A stretch of 64,000 bases of DNA from Eublepharis macularius (Eukaryota; Chordata; Lepidosauria; Squamata; Eublepharidae): assembly GCF_028583425.1 (NCBI RefSeq), contig NC_072790.1:213320897-213384896 (forward strand). Reading direction: 5' to 3'. This document shows, in pieces, positions 40,902-51,518 of this stretch; the stretch's first letter is position 1; each line of letters opens with the position of its first letter. The translations under genes and the position numbers were made by a program. The notes beneath the pieces are model-generated. The model saw only the letters and a list, made by a program, of their open reading frames with translations. It did not search any database and was not told the origin of the DNA.

Positions 40902-41599
40902 AGCTTACCATGCCACCAATGGATGTTTCAGAAATCCGATTGTGGTGGTCCTTTAAACGATTTTTTATTATTATCCTGTCACGAGCCCTTGCTGTGTTGG
41001 CTCAAAAATAAACCAAAAATATGTTTTTGGATCTCATTGTTGAACTGTTTTCTTTCTCCTGATCTAAAATAAAAAAATACACATCATCACAAGACCAGTG
41101 AACAATCAATAAATAAAACAAATCAGAAAACCATTATATTCCTCTTGCAAACAATTTAGTGCTCCACACATTGCCCTTTCCATTTTTAAAAAAAATATTG
41201 CAATCTTGCCCAGTCGATGTTGTTGTTCGTGGAGGTGCATCCTGGAGATCATGGACACTCAAAATCACACTCACCGGCACACAGATGGCCCTGTCTCTGA
41301 ACAACCAATTCTGCTCCGGAATGTGCATAGTGGACTCATACACAGCTAATCTGTTCACCCCGCGTTGGTTTAAGTCCTTCCCAGTGATGGTCTACAGGCT
41401 ATTGTGTGGTCATTTCTCAGGGAACCTTACAAGGGTTATCACCCAACCCTCACGTCACTCATTAATATGTTAAAAAAAAAATTCTTATCACTTGACACTG
41501 TCATTCCCATTGTCCACTTAATGCTTTCGTGGGTACAGCCGGGAAGCAAAGAGCGCGGGGTGGACACGGGTCCATTTAATAAAAAAAACGCCTCTAAGC

Positions 41600-41702
41600 C
41601 TCCGTCGTTAAGATTCTCCCGCGCAAATAACGGGCGCGTGTAGCCGCCGATCATGCGCGTTGAAGATTCATTACTGTGTCGACATACCGTCTCATTGAAA
41701 TC
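41600..41702 (+). promoter_or_regulatory. candidate promoter of the first Myb-like gene
   Basis: An E2F-like CCCGCGCAAA (41618-41627) and a CpG-rich CGGGCGCGTGTAGCCGCCG block lie within about 100 bp of the ATG. Motif matches only. Confidence 0.3.
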
Positions 41703-44340
41703 ATGGCTTCAGGCGGGAAAGGTGTCTTTTGGAGGGACGACGAGGTCCGTGCCCTGCTTAACCTGGTGCTCAGCTCGGGAAAGGCAGGAATCCTCATGAA
41801 GAGCACCCACCTTCCCAACAGGCAGCACTTCAGTCGGGTAGCCACTCGTATGCGTGAGGCCGGCTTTGAGAGGAACACCGAACAATGCCGGTCCAAGTTT
41901 AAGCGCGTCAAGGGGGCTTTCTACGATGCCTTGGAGTCCTGGCAAGGGATTCCAAGGCAGAGTGGGAAGCCCCCCTTTTTTGCCGAAATGATGAGGCTCT
42001 GGGAGGCAGCAGGGAAACCCAGCTGGAGGAACCGATATCATGGTGGTGAGTTGAGGTCTCGATGATAAAATTATGCCTATGACAATTATGCTTGTGTTTT
42101 GATTTTGAATTTTTTTCAAGGACATTGAGCTGAGGAATTGGTGAGTGGTGGTCCAAAAACCGCAGATCTTGGACATTGTTCACTGCTGTGCCTGACCACC
42201 CTAGAAGCGGGTGTATGCTTGTGCTTTTTTAACAATACCGAACCCTGTTTGAATGGCCAAACCGCCCCATGATAGCTCCCCATGGACAGGATGTTCAAGC
42301 CAAATTTGTTTCTCAAAACATCGATACTGTAGGACAATAGAATTCACATTTGCAGACCACTCCACATAACCTCATGCATGCGTGGATTGGGGAAAAGCAT
42401 TTGCTGGGGTGTCAGTAAAGTTTTGATAGTATGATTACAAGGTTTTCATAGAGGCCATTTTATAAAAAAAGATATTTTCCTGATTTCCACAGCTGCTCTT
42501 AGGAGGAGAGATGAGCCGATGAGTCAACCTGAGGAGCCAGAGGGGGAAGCCTCCGATGAGATGGAGCACGCCAGTGCGGCAGGCTCCTCCCCTGTGAGCA
42601 ACGTGGTGCACCAGGAGTTGGCACATGCAGGTGGGTGTCATGAGGAGTATCATTGCATTATGCAGCATCTAAATAGCCATTCCCCTCCACCCACTTTGGG
42701 TGATGCCATCCAAGTGTCAAGAACATTCTGCGCCAAAGGCTGCCCTGGCATGATGTCAGGTGGCAGATTCTTTCAGTTTTGCATTCTCCACAGACCAACA
42801 TCACCTGCAACGTGACCATTTTCCAATTTAAAGGAAAGTTTAGAGCAGACATGAGTTATCGAAAAGGTGACATCTTAGTGGTCTGCGGGCCAAGCTACAC
42901 ATGACGAATGACACTTGAATGGCAAGTGTATTTCTCCCTGTTCACTTGCCCTCCACTCAAACCACTCGCCATTCAAGTGTCATTCGTCATGTGTAGCTTG
43001 GCCCTGTGAAGCAACCTCATCCAAAGCATCACAGCACCGTGGTCCAAACAAGTGCTTACCGTCCACCATTCATAGATTCAAAAGACTGTTTCTTACAGTA
43101 AACATTGGTGTGACCACATTTTCCTGCACCGTCAAGACCGAGAATTTTTAAGGATGGCCCAAGTTTTCTCAAATCGTACTTCTCATAGTTAGATGCATGG
43201 TGTGCCAAAAAGATAAGGGCATGATATTGTAGTTTACAGAGGTGTTAATCTACTCTGCCATAACCTCTCCAGCTCAATATCAGAGTTTTTTCTCTTTTTA
43301 CCACCATGCAACAAACTAAGAGAATTGTGATTCTCGAATGTGCACTCCACAATTTTATCACTTTGAACCCAAGGGCGCTTCCAGGATAAATGTTTATTGC
43401 TCCCAGGGTTAAACACCGCAAAATCATGTGGATTTCACCGATTTGTGAATCAGGAAACTTTTGTCATTGCTGTGATAATGGAAATTGACTGTTTGTCCAT
43501 CCAAATGCAACTGTAAACGCAATTTGAACGGCAGCATTGGATCTCTTCACAGGAATCCAAACGCTGGCATTTGAATTCACAGGTTTTTTTCCCCCGGGCG
43601 CCCCTTCCTGGCACACACACACTGATGATATCTTGCTCTATGTAGATCACCTTCAAATTAATCCCTCCTGTTTAAATTTTTTTCTCTAACCACGAAGGAG
43701 CCTCTCCAGACCTATATGGTCACCTATCCATACATGGATTATCTCAAAATCTTAAACTGGTTTCAGACCCTCTGCGTTAGAAACATGCATGGCAACACTG
43801 GAGTGCGTGTCTCAAACTGTGTTCTCATATCTTGACTCACTTGAACCTTAATACAGAATTTTCTTTTAAATTTGGAAAACAATGTTTCATTTCTGATTGG
43901 CCATCAAGATGATGGTTAGATAACACCCTTAAAAATGATATGTTTTTCTATTGTGACAGAGGAGGTTGGGGATCGTCCGGGTACATCGGATTCAACTCAA
44001 GCGGCTCCATCCACCAGTACAGCGCCAGAGACCGCCCCCCGCCGCCAGGGAAGAACTCTTGATGACCTATTTGCCTTGGTGGAGAGCATGGATGGGCGCA
44101 CCTCTGCATCACGTGGGTTCAACTCTATAAATGTGCTTTGGAGAGCAGCCACAGTAAACAATGCAACCGCCTAAAAAATTCTTGTTCTGTTTAGTCAACA
44201 GCATCCAGAGACGTATGGCCACATACGAGGGTCGTATGATGCGCTTTGGCCGGAGGCTGGACAACATCGAAAGGAGGCAACGGGAGATGGAAGAATCCAG
44301 CTTGTCAGCCAGGGAAGCTCATGGCCAACAAAATCAGTAA
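41703..44340 (+). CDS. Myb/SANT-like (trihelix) protein 1 of the Harbinger element, 4 exons
   Basis: Exons are 41703-42045, 42493-42630, 43960-44112 and 44195-44340. All three junctions are in phase 1, and the joined frame codes 259 residues ending HGQQNQ. The start is ATG with A at -3 and G at +4. A GTG 27 bases upstream gives a longer open frame but is not a normal eukaryotic start. Residues about 7-105 form a Myb_DNA-bind_4-type trihelix: GVFWRDDEVRALLNLVL, then RMREAGFERNTEQCRSKFKR and PPFFAEMMRLWEAAGKPSW. The middle is Ser/Thr/Pro/Glu-rich. The C-terminus (RRMATYEGRMMRFGRRLDNI) is amphipathic and probably oligomerises. AATAAA is at 44399-44404. In Harbinger elements such a protein is the DNA-binding partner of the transposase. 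A foldback MITE sits in intron 2. Confidence 0.88.
42887..43004. mobile_element. foldback MITE inside Harbinger intron
   Basis: GGGCCAAGCTACACATGACG then AATGACACTTGAATGGC is mirrored at the right end. Arms of about 38 bp surround a short centre. The ends resemble those of the foldbacks at 53772-53973 and 45811-46009 (GRGCCAARCTACAMRTGACG). Flanks CTGCG and CTGTG may be a degraded duplication. Confidence 0.85.
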
Positions 44341-44398
44341 TTGTTGCCCTGGCATGAGGCATCAATCTTTCCCACCCCTTGAGTTTCTCTTTAGTTTC

Positions 44399-44444
44399 AA
44401 TAAATCAAGAACTGTTAACGTTACCATTTGTCCCCTTGTTTATT
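44399..44444. terminator. convergent poly(A) signals of the two Myb-like genes
   Basis: AATAAA at 44399-44404 serves the plus-strand gene ending at 44340. TTTATT at 44439-44444 (AATAAA on the minus strand) serves the minus-strand gene ending at 44579. They are separated by 34 bp, so the two 3' ends probably overlap. Confidence 0.7.
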
Positions 44445-44578
44445 GATGTCTTGGCCGTCAGGAGTAAAACAAGTAGTGGCATTGAAAAACACTCCAATGT
44501 AATACAAACAACAGTGTAACAGTGAAAATGGGGAAACGGGACCGTTAATTCAAACGGAAACATCTTAGTCCAGTAATG

Positions 44579-46921
44579 CTAAAGAGTCAGCCTTTCACGA
44601 GCCCTTCCAACGCATGCACGTTTTGCCGTGGCAGACCTAGGTGGGATGTTTTCTGAGTTGCTGTCACCCTTTTCACAAGCATTTGCTGACCTTCCCCGGT
44701 GCTGACTCACCAACATTTCCCCAAGTGTTTGGAGAGTGGTTACTGCAGATTCCATTACATGCAGATTCTGCATCCACACATCCCTAAAATCATTTCTTTC
44801 CTTCCTGGTCTCCTCTAGGAACTCGACTTGCAACCTCCTTTCTTCTTCATGCCATTTGTTGCTATCCTTGCGGTCTATGCGCCATTCATTGATCTGTGCC
44901 TTGTGCTCTTCCCCTGACTGACTCATCATCTTGTCCGCCACAGAAAACAGGCCAGCATTTCTTCTTCTTCTGGATCTAATGGCTGATAGGCGTGTGCCAG
45001 GTGATAGCTCCGCCACTGATTTCAAAGGTGATTCTGTGAATTGATAAAAAGCCAAAAAAACATCAAAAAACAAACATAATCCAGAGCATGACATTGACTT
45101 TTCTGCACAGTTATTGTCCCTTGAGTGATCAATCAACAGAATCTCGTGTGCAGTCCCATGCTGAGGATTTTTTTTTGGTCTCCTGCTGAGAATCAACACT
45201 CCTTGCCATGTTTAACAGACATGGTTTTTACATCTATGCCCTGGGGGGAGAAAAAACCTGTACAGTTGACGTTTTTTGCCTGATGTTACCCAAGGATTCA
45301 ATCAATGTGAAGCTGATGTGAGGGTGCTGTTCATTTGGTCCATAGTTCCGGCCAAGAAACTTTGGTGACTTCCCTTTTGACTCAAGCCAAAATTGGTACC
45401 AAGGGGACCCACCACCCCCCAAAACACACAATGACGTTAACATGACACTGCTGCCGGGGTTACATATCACGTCGCCAAGTTTAATTTAGCTTTATCTGCA
45501 GAAACAAATTTGAAAATTTGGTGAACAAACTCTTACTGATGGTAAACCATAGAGATGCTATGCGATTGCTAGCCCTTTATTTCGTTACCGAGAAAACATA
45601 CCTTTGCTGCTGCCAAGACCAGATGTGCTGGAGCTGTTGTTGCTAATTGTTTCCTCTTGACCGTCAGGACACGGATCATCAGACTCTAGAAATAAAGGAG
45701 AGGTTTTCACAGATTTAATTGTGAGTTAAGTGGGTGGATTTGATGTCCTGGCATAAAACCAATTCCTGGCAGGATACAGAAGTTCACACAAACACAGGAA
45801 GGAAGTGGCTTAGGGTGAAGCTGCAAGCGACGCCTGACACAGGGCGGACACTTGTCCGCTTCCCTCAATTTCTGATGGGAACTGTAGGTATCCTGGTCTT
45901 GCAGCTGCATTGGAGAGACAAGCGCTAAATCAAGGAAGCCCACTTCTCCCATCAAAAGTTTAGCAAGGCTAACAAGTTTGCAACCTGTCAGGCATCACTT
46001 GTAGCTTGGGTCTCAGGCTCTGCAATTTTCACAAATGAAACAAAGCACAGTTTCTCAAACATTGAAAACATAACGTGTTTTCCTGAACACGTGGTCCAAA
46101 CATGGATCCAATTGTGTTGAAGTGGTGTCCCATATCCTCACGATTCTAGACTCCAGCTGTCTTTTCACCACGATAGATCAAAGAACACCTGCAACTAGAT
46201 ATAACTAATCAAGGTTAAAGGGTTAATCACTGCAATATATGGATGTTTTCCTATGAAACTCATCAAACTCACCTTTGTCTTCAAGGCCATCCACAGTGGC
46301 ATCAGTGTCAATCTCTGCCTCAACCTCAGGTACATTCTCTCTCACACCTGTGTCAATTGAAAGAATGTCATGATATTACTTCATGCGTCTCTATAATGAG
46401 CACTTTTCAAACCTCCACAGTAAAAGTGGTTTTCACTCACCCACTTGGCATGGAGTGGAGCTTCTAATCTGTCCATGATCTATGGTGAAGAGGTCGTGCG
46501 AAAAAAGCTCCTCCGAGCCATCAGACACTGGACACGGGTCTCTCAATTGCCGCCCCAGGGACACAACGCCAAGACTTCTTGACACTCGTTTTGGTTTCAC
46601 GCTTGCATCCCCCCGGAGAATGCTGTCAAGCTCCCTGAAATACGGGCAGGTAATGGGAGCATTTCCAGAGGTTGAATTGTGCGCCACTACCTTCTTGTAA
46701 TCCAGTCTCATCGTTTTTGTTTTTGACCTGCACTCCATAGCTGTCCTTTTATGTCCCCGAAGGGCCATCTGGGCTGCAATGCGCTCGAAATAATCGATAT
46801 TTCTATAGGAACTCTTCAGTGCTTCCTGTATTTTTTCCTCCCCCCAGAAGGAGAGGAGATCCAATATTTCCCTCTCCCTCCAAGCAATTCCACGGGAGGC
46901 GGCATGCCTATGTTCGCTCAT
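44579..46921 (-). CDS. Myb/SANT-like (trihelix) protein 2 of the Harbinger element, 4 exons, antisense
   Basis: In transcription order the exons are 46921-46441, 46347-46273, 45685-45602 and 45033-44579. Donors are GTGAGT, GTGAGT and GTATGT; acceptors are CACAG, TTCTAG and CACAG. Every junction is phase 1, and the joined frame codes 364 residues without a stop. Residues about 13-105 form a trihelix domain: AWREREILDLLSFWGEEKIQ, RNIDYFERIAAQMALRGHKR and MECRSKTKTMRLDYKKV, then CPYFRELDSIL. This is the type found in ZSCAN20/ZSCAN29 and MSANTD proteins. Exons 2 and 3 are short and acidic. Exon 4 has a charged coiled coil (HEEERRLQVEFLEETRKERN) and a basic C-terminus that could be a nuclear signal. 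The sequence differs clearly from Myb-like protein 1, so it is not a recent duplicate. A foldback MITE sits in its second intron (45686-46272). Known Harbinger elements normally have one such partner; its role here is inferred. Confidence 0.88.
45811..46009. mobile_element. diverged foldback MITE inside Harbinger intron
   Basis: GCTGCAAGCGACGCCTGACA and CTTCCCTCAATTTCTGATGGG are mirrored by CCCATCAAAAGTTTAGC and CCTGTCAGGCATCACTTGTAGC. It is the same family as 53772-53973 but more decayed. Confidence 0.75.
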
Positions 46922-46989
46922 CTCGACAATTTTGAAAATACCTGACCTGAACTCCTGAGATCTCGTTCTAAGTGCTAGAACAGATTTAT

Positions 46990-47120
46990 AGCTGAGGCTC
47001 CGTGCTCCGCTGCAGAATGTCTGTCAATAAAATGCTACCACATGCATTGGATCATGGGAAAGGATGGGAAAGTTTCCGCGGGAAGTAACGGTCAAGAAAT
47101 GGCATGCCGCATGCGCGAGT
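46990..47120 (-). promoter_or_regulatory. candidate promoter of the antisense Myb-like gene
   Basis: TTTCCGCGGGAAG (47073-47085) is a palindromic E2F-like site and CCGCATGCGCGAG (near 47107) is NRF1-like. A minus-strand CCAAT lies near 47046. They are about 60-200 bp upstream of the ATG at 46921. A full CRE, TGACGTCA, is at 47653-47660 close to the element end. Confidence 0.35.
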
Positions 47121-47749
47121 TTGGACAGCAAGGATTGAATTAACGCCAATCCGAAACAGCGGTTCAATGGAACAACGACGACATTAGTGTTAATGTTAAA
47201 GGCATTCCAAGTGCACGTCAACGATGAACGCCAGTGAATGAAATCAACATGGGATGGGTGATCGGTCATGATGACCGGCCACATCATCCAAAGGCAGAGC
47301 TTGATTTTCTCTTTTGAAACTTGACCGCGGTGCCAAGTCCAGTGGCACAGGCCATTTCAAGCGTATCAAAAGCCATGAATGAGGTGTCACGAGGATGTCT
47401 AATAAACAGAGCTCATTGTTCCTCTGATATCGGAGGTCTGTCCGTTAAATTGATATGAGAACAATATGATGAGATGTCGACATATCGACACGGTAGTCTT
47501 TTATTTTTTAAAAAAGGGGTTGGAAAAAAGGCAGGGCAGGGAATTTGGGGGCGGATCAAGAGAGGGTGGGAAACCAAATGGGGCCGTTTATTCATAACAA
47601 GATAAACCGGAATGAAAGTGCAATGGGCTGTTGCGACGCGATGCCGGTTTAATGACGTCATGGGAGATGAGTGTGTGAACCGATTAAAGTATGGCGCTGC
47701 AGAAGTGAAAAACTGCCGCAAGAAGAACGGTAGTGTGGATTCGGCCTAG

Positions 47750-48408
47750 GTTGCTTGTAGAAGCTATGTGATTGAAAAAAACTCTTTACCTCTAGAGGGC
47801 TGGATCCTGTGATCTGTCAAGGGAAAATGCTGATGGTTGCAGATTTCTTCCATCAGCACAGTTCCATTGACAGATAACAGAGGAGAGGGCTAAACTCGTA
47901 ACTTCATGGTGTGCCCCTGAGCATACTCTTTGGCTCGCAGCTACAGAGCTGAAAGTAGCAACTGAATCTTAATAAGGAAGCCTTTTAAGCATCCTCCCAC
48001 AAGGCGACTGCAAAGGCAGCAAAGATAGTGGTCCACAAAGCAAACATTACATATTGTCTATTTACCCAGAAAGAAGAGTAGTTCTTTTTCCAGATGTGCC
48101 ATCAAGAAAAAGAGGGGTTGCCTTATATTCTCATTCAAGTGCGTGCAGTAGTAAAAATTTTCATGTGTATAGCATGTTATGAAGGCAGGCATTTTACATT
48201 TGGGGTCATCTTCTGTTGGGGTAAATATGATAATTATCCTCATCAGTAGGATTAATAACCTAAAGTCAGAAGTAGTGAGACTGGGCAGACAGAGCACAGT
48301 TCAGTGAGAACTGACCCACATGCAGTTCAGGAACAGGTATTATATGGAATTCTTAACAAAAGTGCAAAGAGATGGACGAAAAGATGGAGTTGTGCTTCCC
48401 AAACTGTA
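47750..48408. other. intron sequence, nothing recognised
   Basis: Nothing recognisable right of the Harbinger element. Confidence 0.4.
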
Positions 48409-48409
48409 A

Positions 48410-48740
48410 GGGCCAAAGTAGATGCAATGTCATCCTTGTGGTGGCCATGAGGATGTCATCGCCATTTTAAAGTGATTTGAAAATGCCATGAGAGGCCTCC
48501 TTCAGTGTGGTACTTGTTTCCCCCCATGCCTTTTAAACTGCCAAAAGAGCAATTGGGATGTGTGGGGCTGTTTGGTCACTTGATAAGGTGTGTGTGTGTG
48601 TGGGGGGGGGGCAGTCCTCGGCCTGCTGGTATTTGGGCCCAGTCGGGATCAGGAGCACTTCACAGCATTTTAAAATCACTTTAAAATGGCAACGACATCT
48701 TCATGGAGACCATGAGGACACCATTATGTCTAGTTTGGCC
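48410..48740. mobile_element. palindromic MITE with ~70-bp arms
   Basis: GGGCCAAAGTAGATGCAATG, GGCCATGAGGATGTCATCGCC and ATTTTAAAGTGATTT on the left are mirrored at 48670-48740 by AAATCACTTTAAAATGGC through CTAGTTTGGCC. The centre contains (TG)n then poly-G (48588-48611). The end GGGCCAAA resembles the foldback family's GRGCCAA terminus. Confidence 0.75.
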
Positions 48741-48814
48741 TGAAGAGCCAGTTTTTAGTGAGCTGGCGTCTTCATGAAGGGTTTGTATCTGTGCAGCTTC
48801 GCAGTTCTTCTCTT

Positions 48815-49035
48815 TGGGTTGTTAAACATTATCTGTTGAAGTGAGCTTTGACTAATGAAAGCATATATCCTGGAAAATTTTATTGGTCTTTAAGGTGCTA
48901 CGGGATTCAAATTTTGTTTTGCTAATACAGACTAACATGGCTACCCACCTGAAACTGTCAGACATGAGACACCCTTAAAGAAGAATGCATTTATTATAGC
49001 ATAAACTTTTGTGGAGTAGAACCTACTTAATTAGG
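48815..49035. repeat. interspersed repeat shared with 17497-17740
   Basis: TCTGTTGAAGTGAGCTTTGAC, TTGGTCTTTAAGGTGCTACG and GACTAACATGGCTACCCACC match the family at 17497-17740. A further fragment starts at 48970. Confidence 0.5.
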
Positions 49036-50730
49036 TGCCTCAGTTGGTATGGGAATAGAGGGAAAATATAAATAGTTTGTTAAAAAAAAATAAGGGGGAA
49101 ATGAAATGCAAGAGGTACAGTTTGTGACATTTCAGTGTAAAACTGAAATTTATTCAAGATAAGCACAGTGGCAGTAATTGGTGATAAAACAATACAGACT
49201 ACACTATGGTCAATTACAGCTCTTTTTATAAATGGTTGCTGTGCTTATTTTGCAGACATTTGAGCTTTGCATAATGTCACAGGTTGTATGTCTTGTATTT
49301 CATTGCCCTTTCACCTTACTGTTTACATTTTTTTCTGTGCCCATGTATATCTACCTGAACATGCACCTGACAAAATGGGCTTCAGTCCATGAAAACTAAA
49401 GCCACAGTAGATATGCTGGACTATTTTGTTTTTGCTGCAGCAGACAAAATTGGAGTGCTTCTCCAGAAAACAGTAAATTTGTTCCTGATCTTCTCTGAGG
49501 GCTTGGGTTTGGAGATATCAACATCAAATAAACTCATCTGAAACACCAACTTCTTGAACTCACCCCAGATCTTTGTGAGAATATTGGCTGACAAGGTGTG
49601 CTTACAAAAGTGGGAAGATACGTTTGGATGAATGTCCCAAGTCTGAGGGTTCTTTTACCATAAAGATGTAATTCTGTGCATATTTACTGGTGAATATGTC
49701 ACCTATTTGATTCCACCAGGCGGCATTCAAAAGAGTATCTCCTAGGTGATTTGCATACTTCATATGCAAACCAACTTCCAGTGGTAATACATGTCAGGTC
49801 ACCAGAAGTGCCATGTTTTTGCATTAGAACAGTTGCACTACTGTGAAGATTCTATGTAAGTACTTCAGAAGAACTCTGCAGGATCAGACCAGTGGTTGAT
49901 GTAGTTCAACATCCATTGACCAACCACTTTCTCTGGAGGGCCAACAAACAGCACGGAAAGCTGGGGCCTTCCAACAGCTTTCAGTGGTTGTATAATAGGC
50001 AATAAATGTCTGGTGAAATCTTTTCCTATTGCAAAGGCACAGTGACAGGCAAATCTTCAATTGTGGATTCCTTTCAGGCGCTTAATAAAGGCATAGCCCC
50101 TTGGTTCATTAAGTGGGTGACAACCCTGAACTATGAATATTATTCTTTCCAAGACTCTGGGTGTTTTTACTGGAGGTTTTGTTGGGTTGGGCCTTATGTG
50201 ATGAAACCTTTAAAAATAGCCCTCTCTCTTCCCACTTGGTACAGTTAATGGAGTATAAAGCATGAAGCTGGCAAGGTATTCTTGGAAATATAGCTGCGAT
50301 TAGAAAGCCTGACTGAACAATGCTGATTTTAATGCATAACCATGTTAGTATAATTCTTCGTAACTGCTGCTTACTTAACCTCTTCGTTCCTTTAGGATTT
50401 ATAAGCAACATAAATCAAAAGGCTTCCTTCCATCTTTCCTTTGTGCATAGGCCATCAATTATTTTTCAGATTGCTTTCCTGATGTGGAAATGTTTCAGAG
50501 CTGGGTTTTCCCAAAAGAGGAAGAGGTGTATGTTGCCAGTGTACTTTACTTGCTCCTGCTCTTGTGCTTTTAACAACAACTTGACATAAAAATTAATTGT
50601 GTGGAGTTTTTTTCCCCTGACATGTGTGAGGAAAATGACATATCTATTTAGGTTTTTTCATATCACTGGGTCCTTTTTAAAAGGCCAGTAAAATTGAGCA
50701 ACATCATTTGTTACAGTCCCCTGAAGTGGT
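49036..50730. other. intron sequence, nothing recognised
   Basis: No named repeat or coding sequence. Confidence 0.4.
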
Positions 50731-50736
50731 ATATCT

Positions 50737-50791
50737 GTAGCCCAGACTAGACTGAGCTTGTTGGAACTTGGAAGCTAAGTAGAGTTGGCCA

Positions 50792-50825
<34 letters not shown>

Positions 50826-50936
50826 TCCAGGCTCACCTAGCAGAGGCAGGCAATGGCAAATCATCTCTGCTCATCTCTTGCCTTGAAAATGCCATGAGAG
50901 GTCACTATATGTCATTGGCAACTTGATGACACTTAA
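50737..50936 (+). repeat. 5S-rRNA-derived SINE, second copy
   Basis: The head GGAAGCTAAGTAGAGTTGGCC and TACTTGGATGGGAGACCA matches the 5S internal promoter. AGGCAGGCAATGGCAAATCA and a diverged tail (CATTGGCAACTTGATGACAC) follow, with the same architecture as 7973-8178. Confidence 0.8.
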
Positions 50937-51194
50937 TTGTTATGTTATTATTGCTGATTGAAACTGGTCCATAAATGGACTACATATCAGCTTGTAGTTG
51001 GGGTGAAAGTGAGCTATGACTTAGGAAGTCATTTTTGGAGCCTTGATTCTGCCATAAGCTAAGTGAGCTTAGGCAAGCAAGATTTCTCAATTTTTTGTCT
51101 GTAGTCTGGGAATAAAGATAGAGTTCTGACTTACCAAGACTGTTGTAAGATTTATAGAAGAGTAAAAAAAAAGGGGGGGGGTTGCTATAGGAAG

Positions 51195-51484
51195 AAGGTG
51201 AGATGGCAGAGAAGCTAAATGAATTCTTTGCAACTGTGTTTGTTGTAGAAAGTGCACCCAGGCCAAAGTCACTGCTTTCAGGAAGGGAGTCTGAAGAAAT
51301 GAGTCAATTTGAGGTGAAAAGGGTTTGAAGCTCTAGACCTCAGTGCTTAGTTCTTGTGGCCCCTTCTTTCATGCCTAGAGTAATGCCAATCGCCACCTTG
51401 GGATCAGGTAGCAATTTTCCCCAGGTCAGTTTGGCTAGGGATCCTGATGGTGTTTTGCCATCTTCTGGGCATGGAGCAGGGATC

Positions 51485-51518
<34 letters not shown>

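Larger units (their letters stand above)
38899..47746 (+). mobile_element. PIF/Harbinger-superfamily transposon with three intact genes
   Basis: An 8848-bp element. The left end reads GGCCGATTCCACACTACC; the right end, inverted, reads GGCCGAATCCACACTACC, matching at 17 of 18 positions. The triplet TAG flanks both sides (38896-38898 and 47747-47749), the 3-bp duplication length used by PIF/Harbinger elements, although the usual preference is TTA/TAA. Inside are a DDE transposase (+), a Myb/SANT-like gene (+) and a second Myb/SANT-like gene (-). All three keep open frames through consistent GT-AG introns. In known Harbinger elements, as described for a reconstructed fish element, the Myb-like partner binds the transposase, carries it into the nucleus and recruits it to the ends. 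The element contains two younger foldback MITEs (42887-43004 and 45811-46009), so it is not brand new. It lies in the inferred intron 2 of CCDC85A, transposase in the sense direction. Confidence 0.9.

Noticed and set aside
41676..41702. Upstream GTG start for Myb-like protein 1
   Set aside because: Not a normal eukaryotic start; the ATG at 41703 has a strong context.
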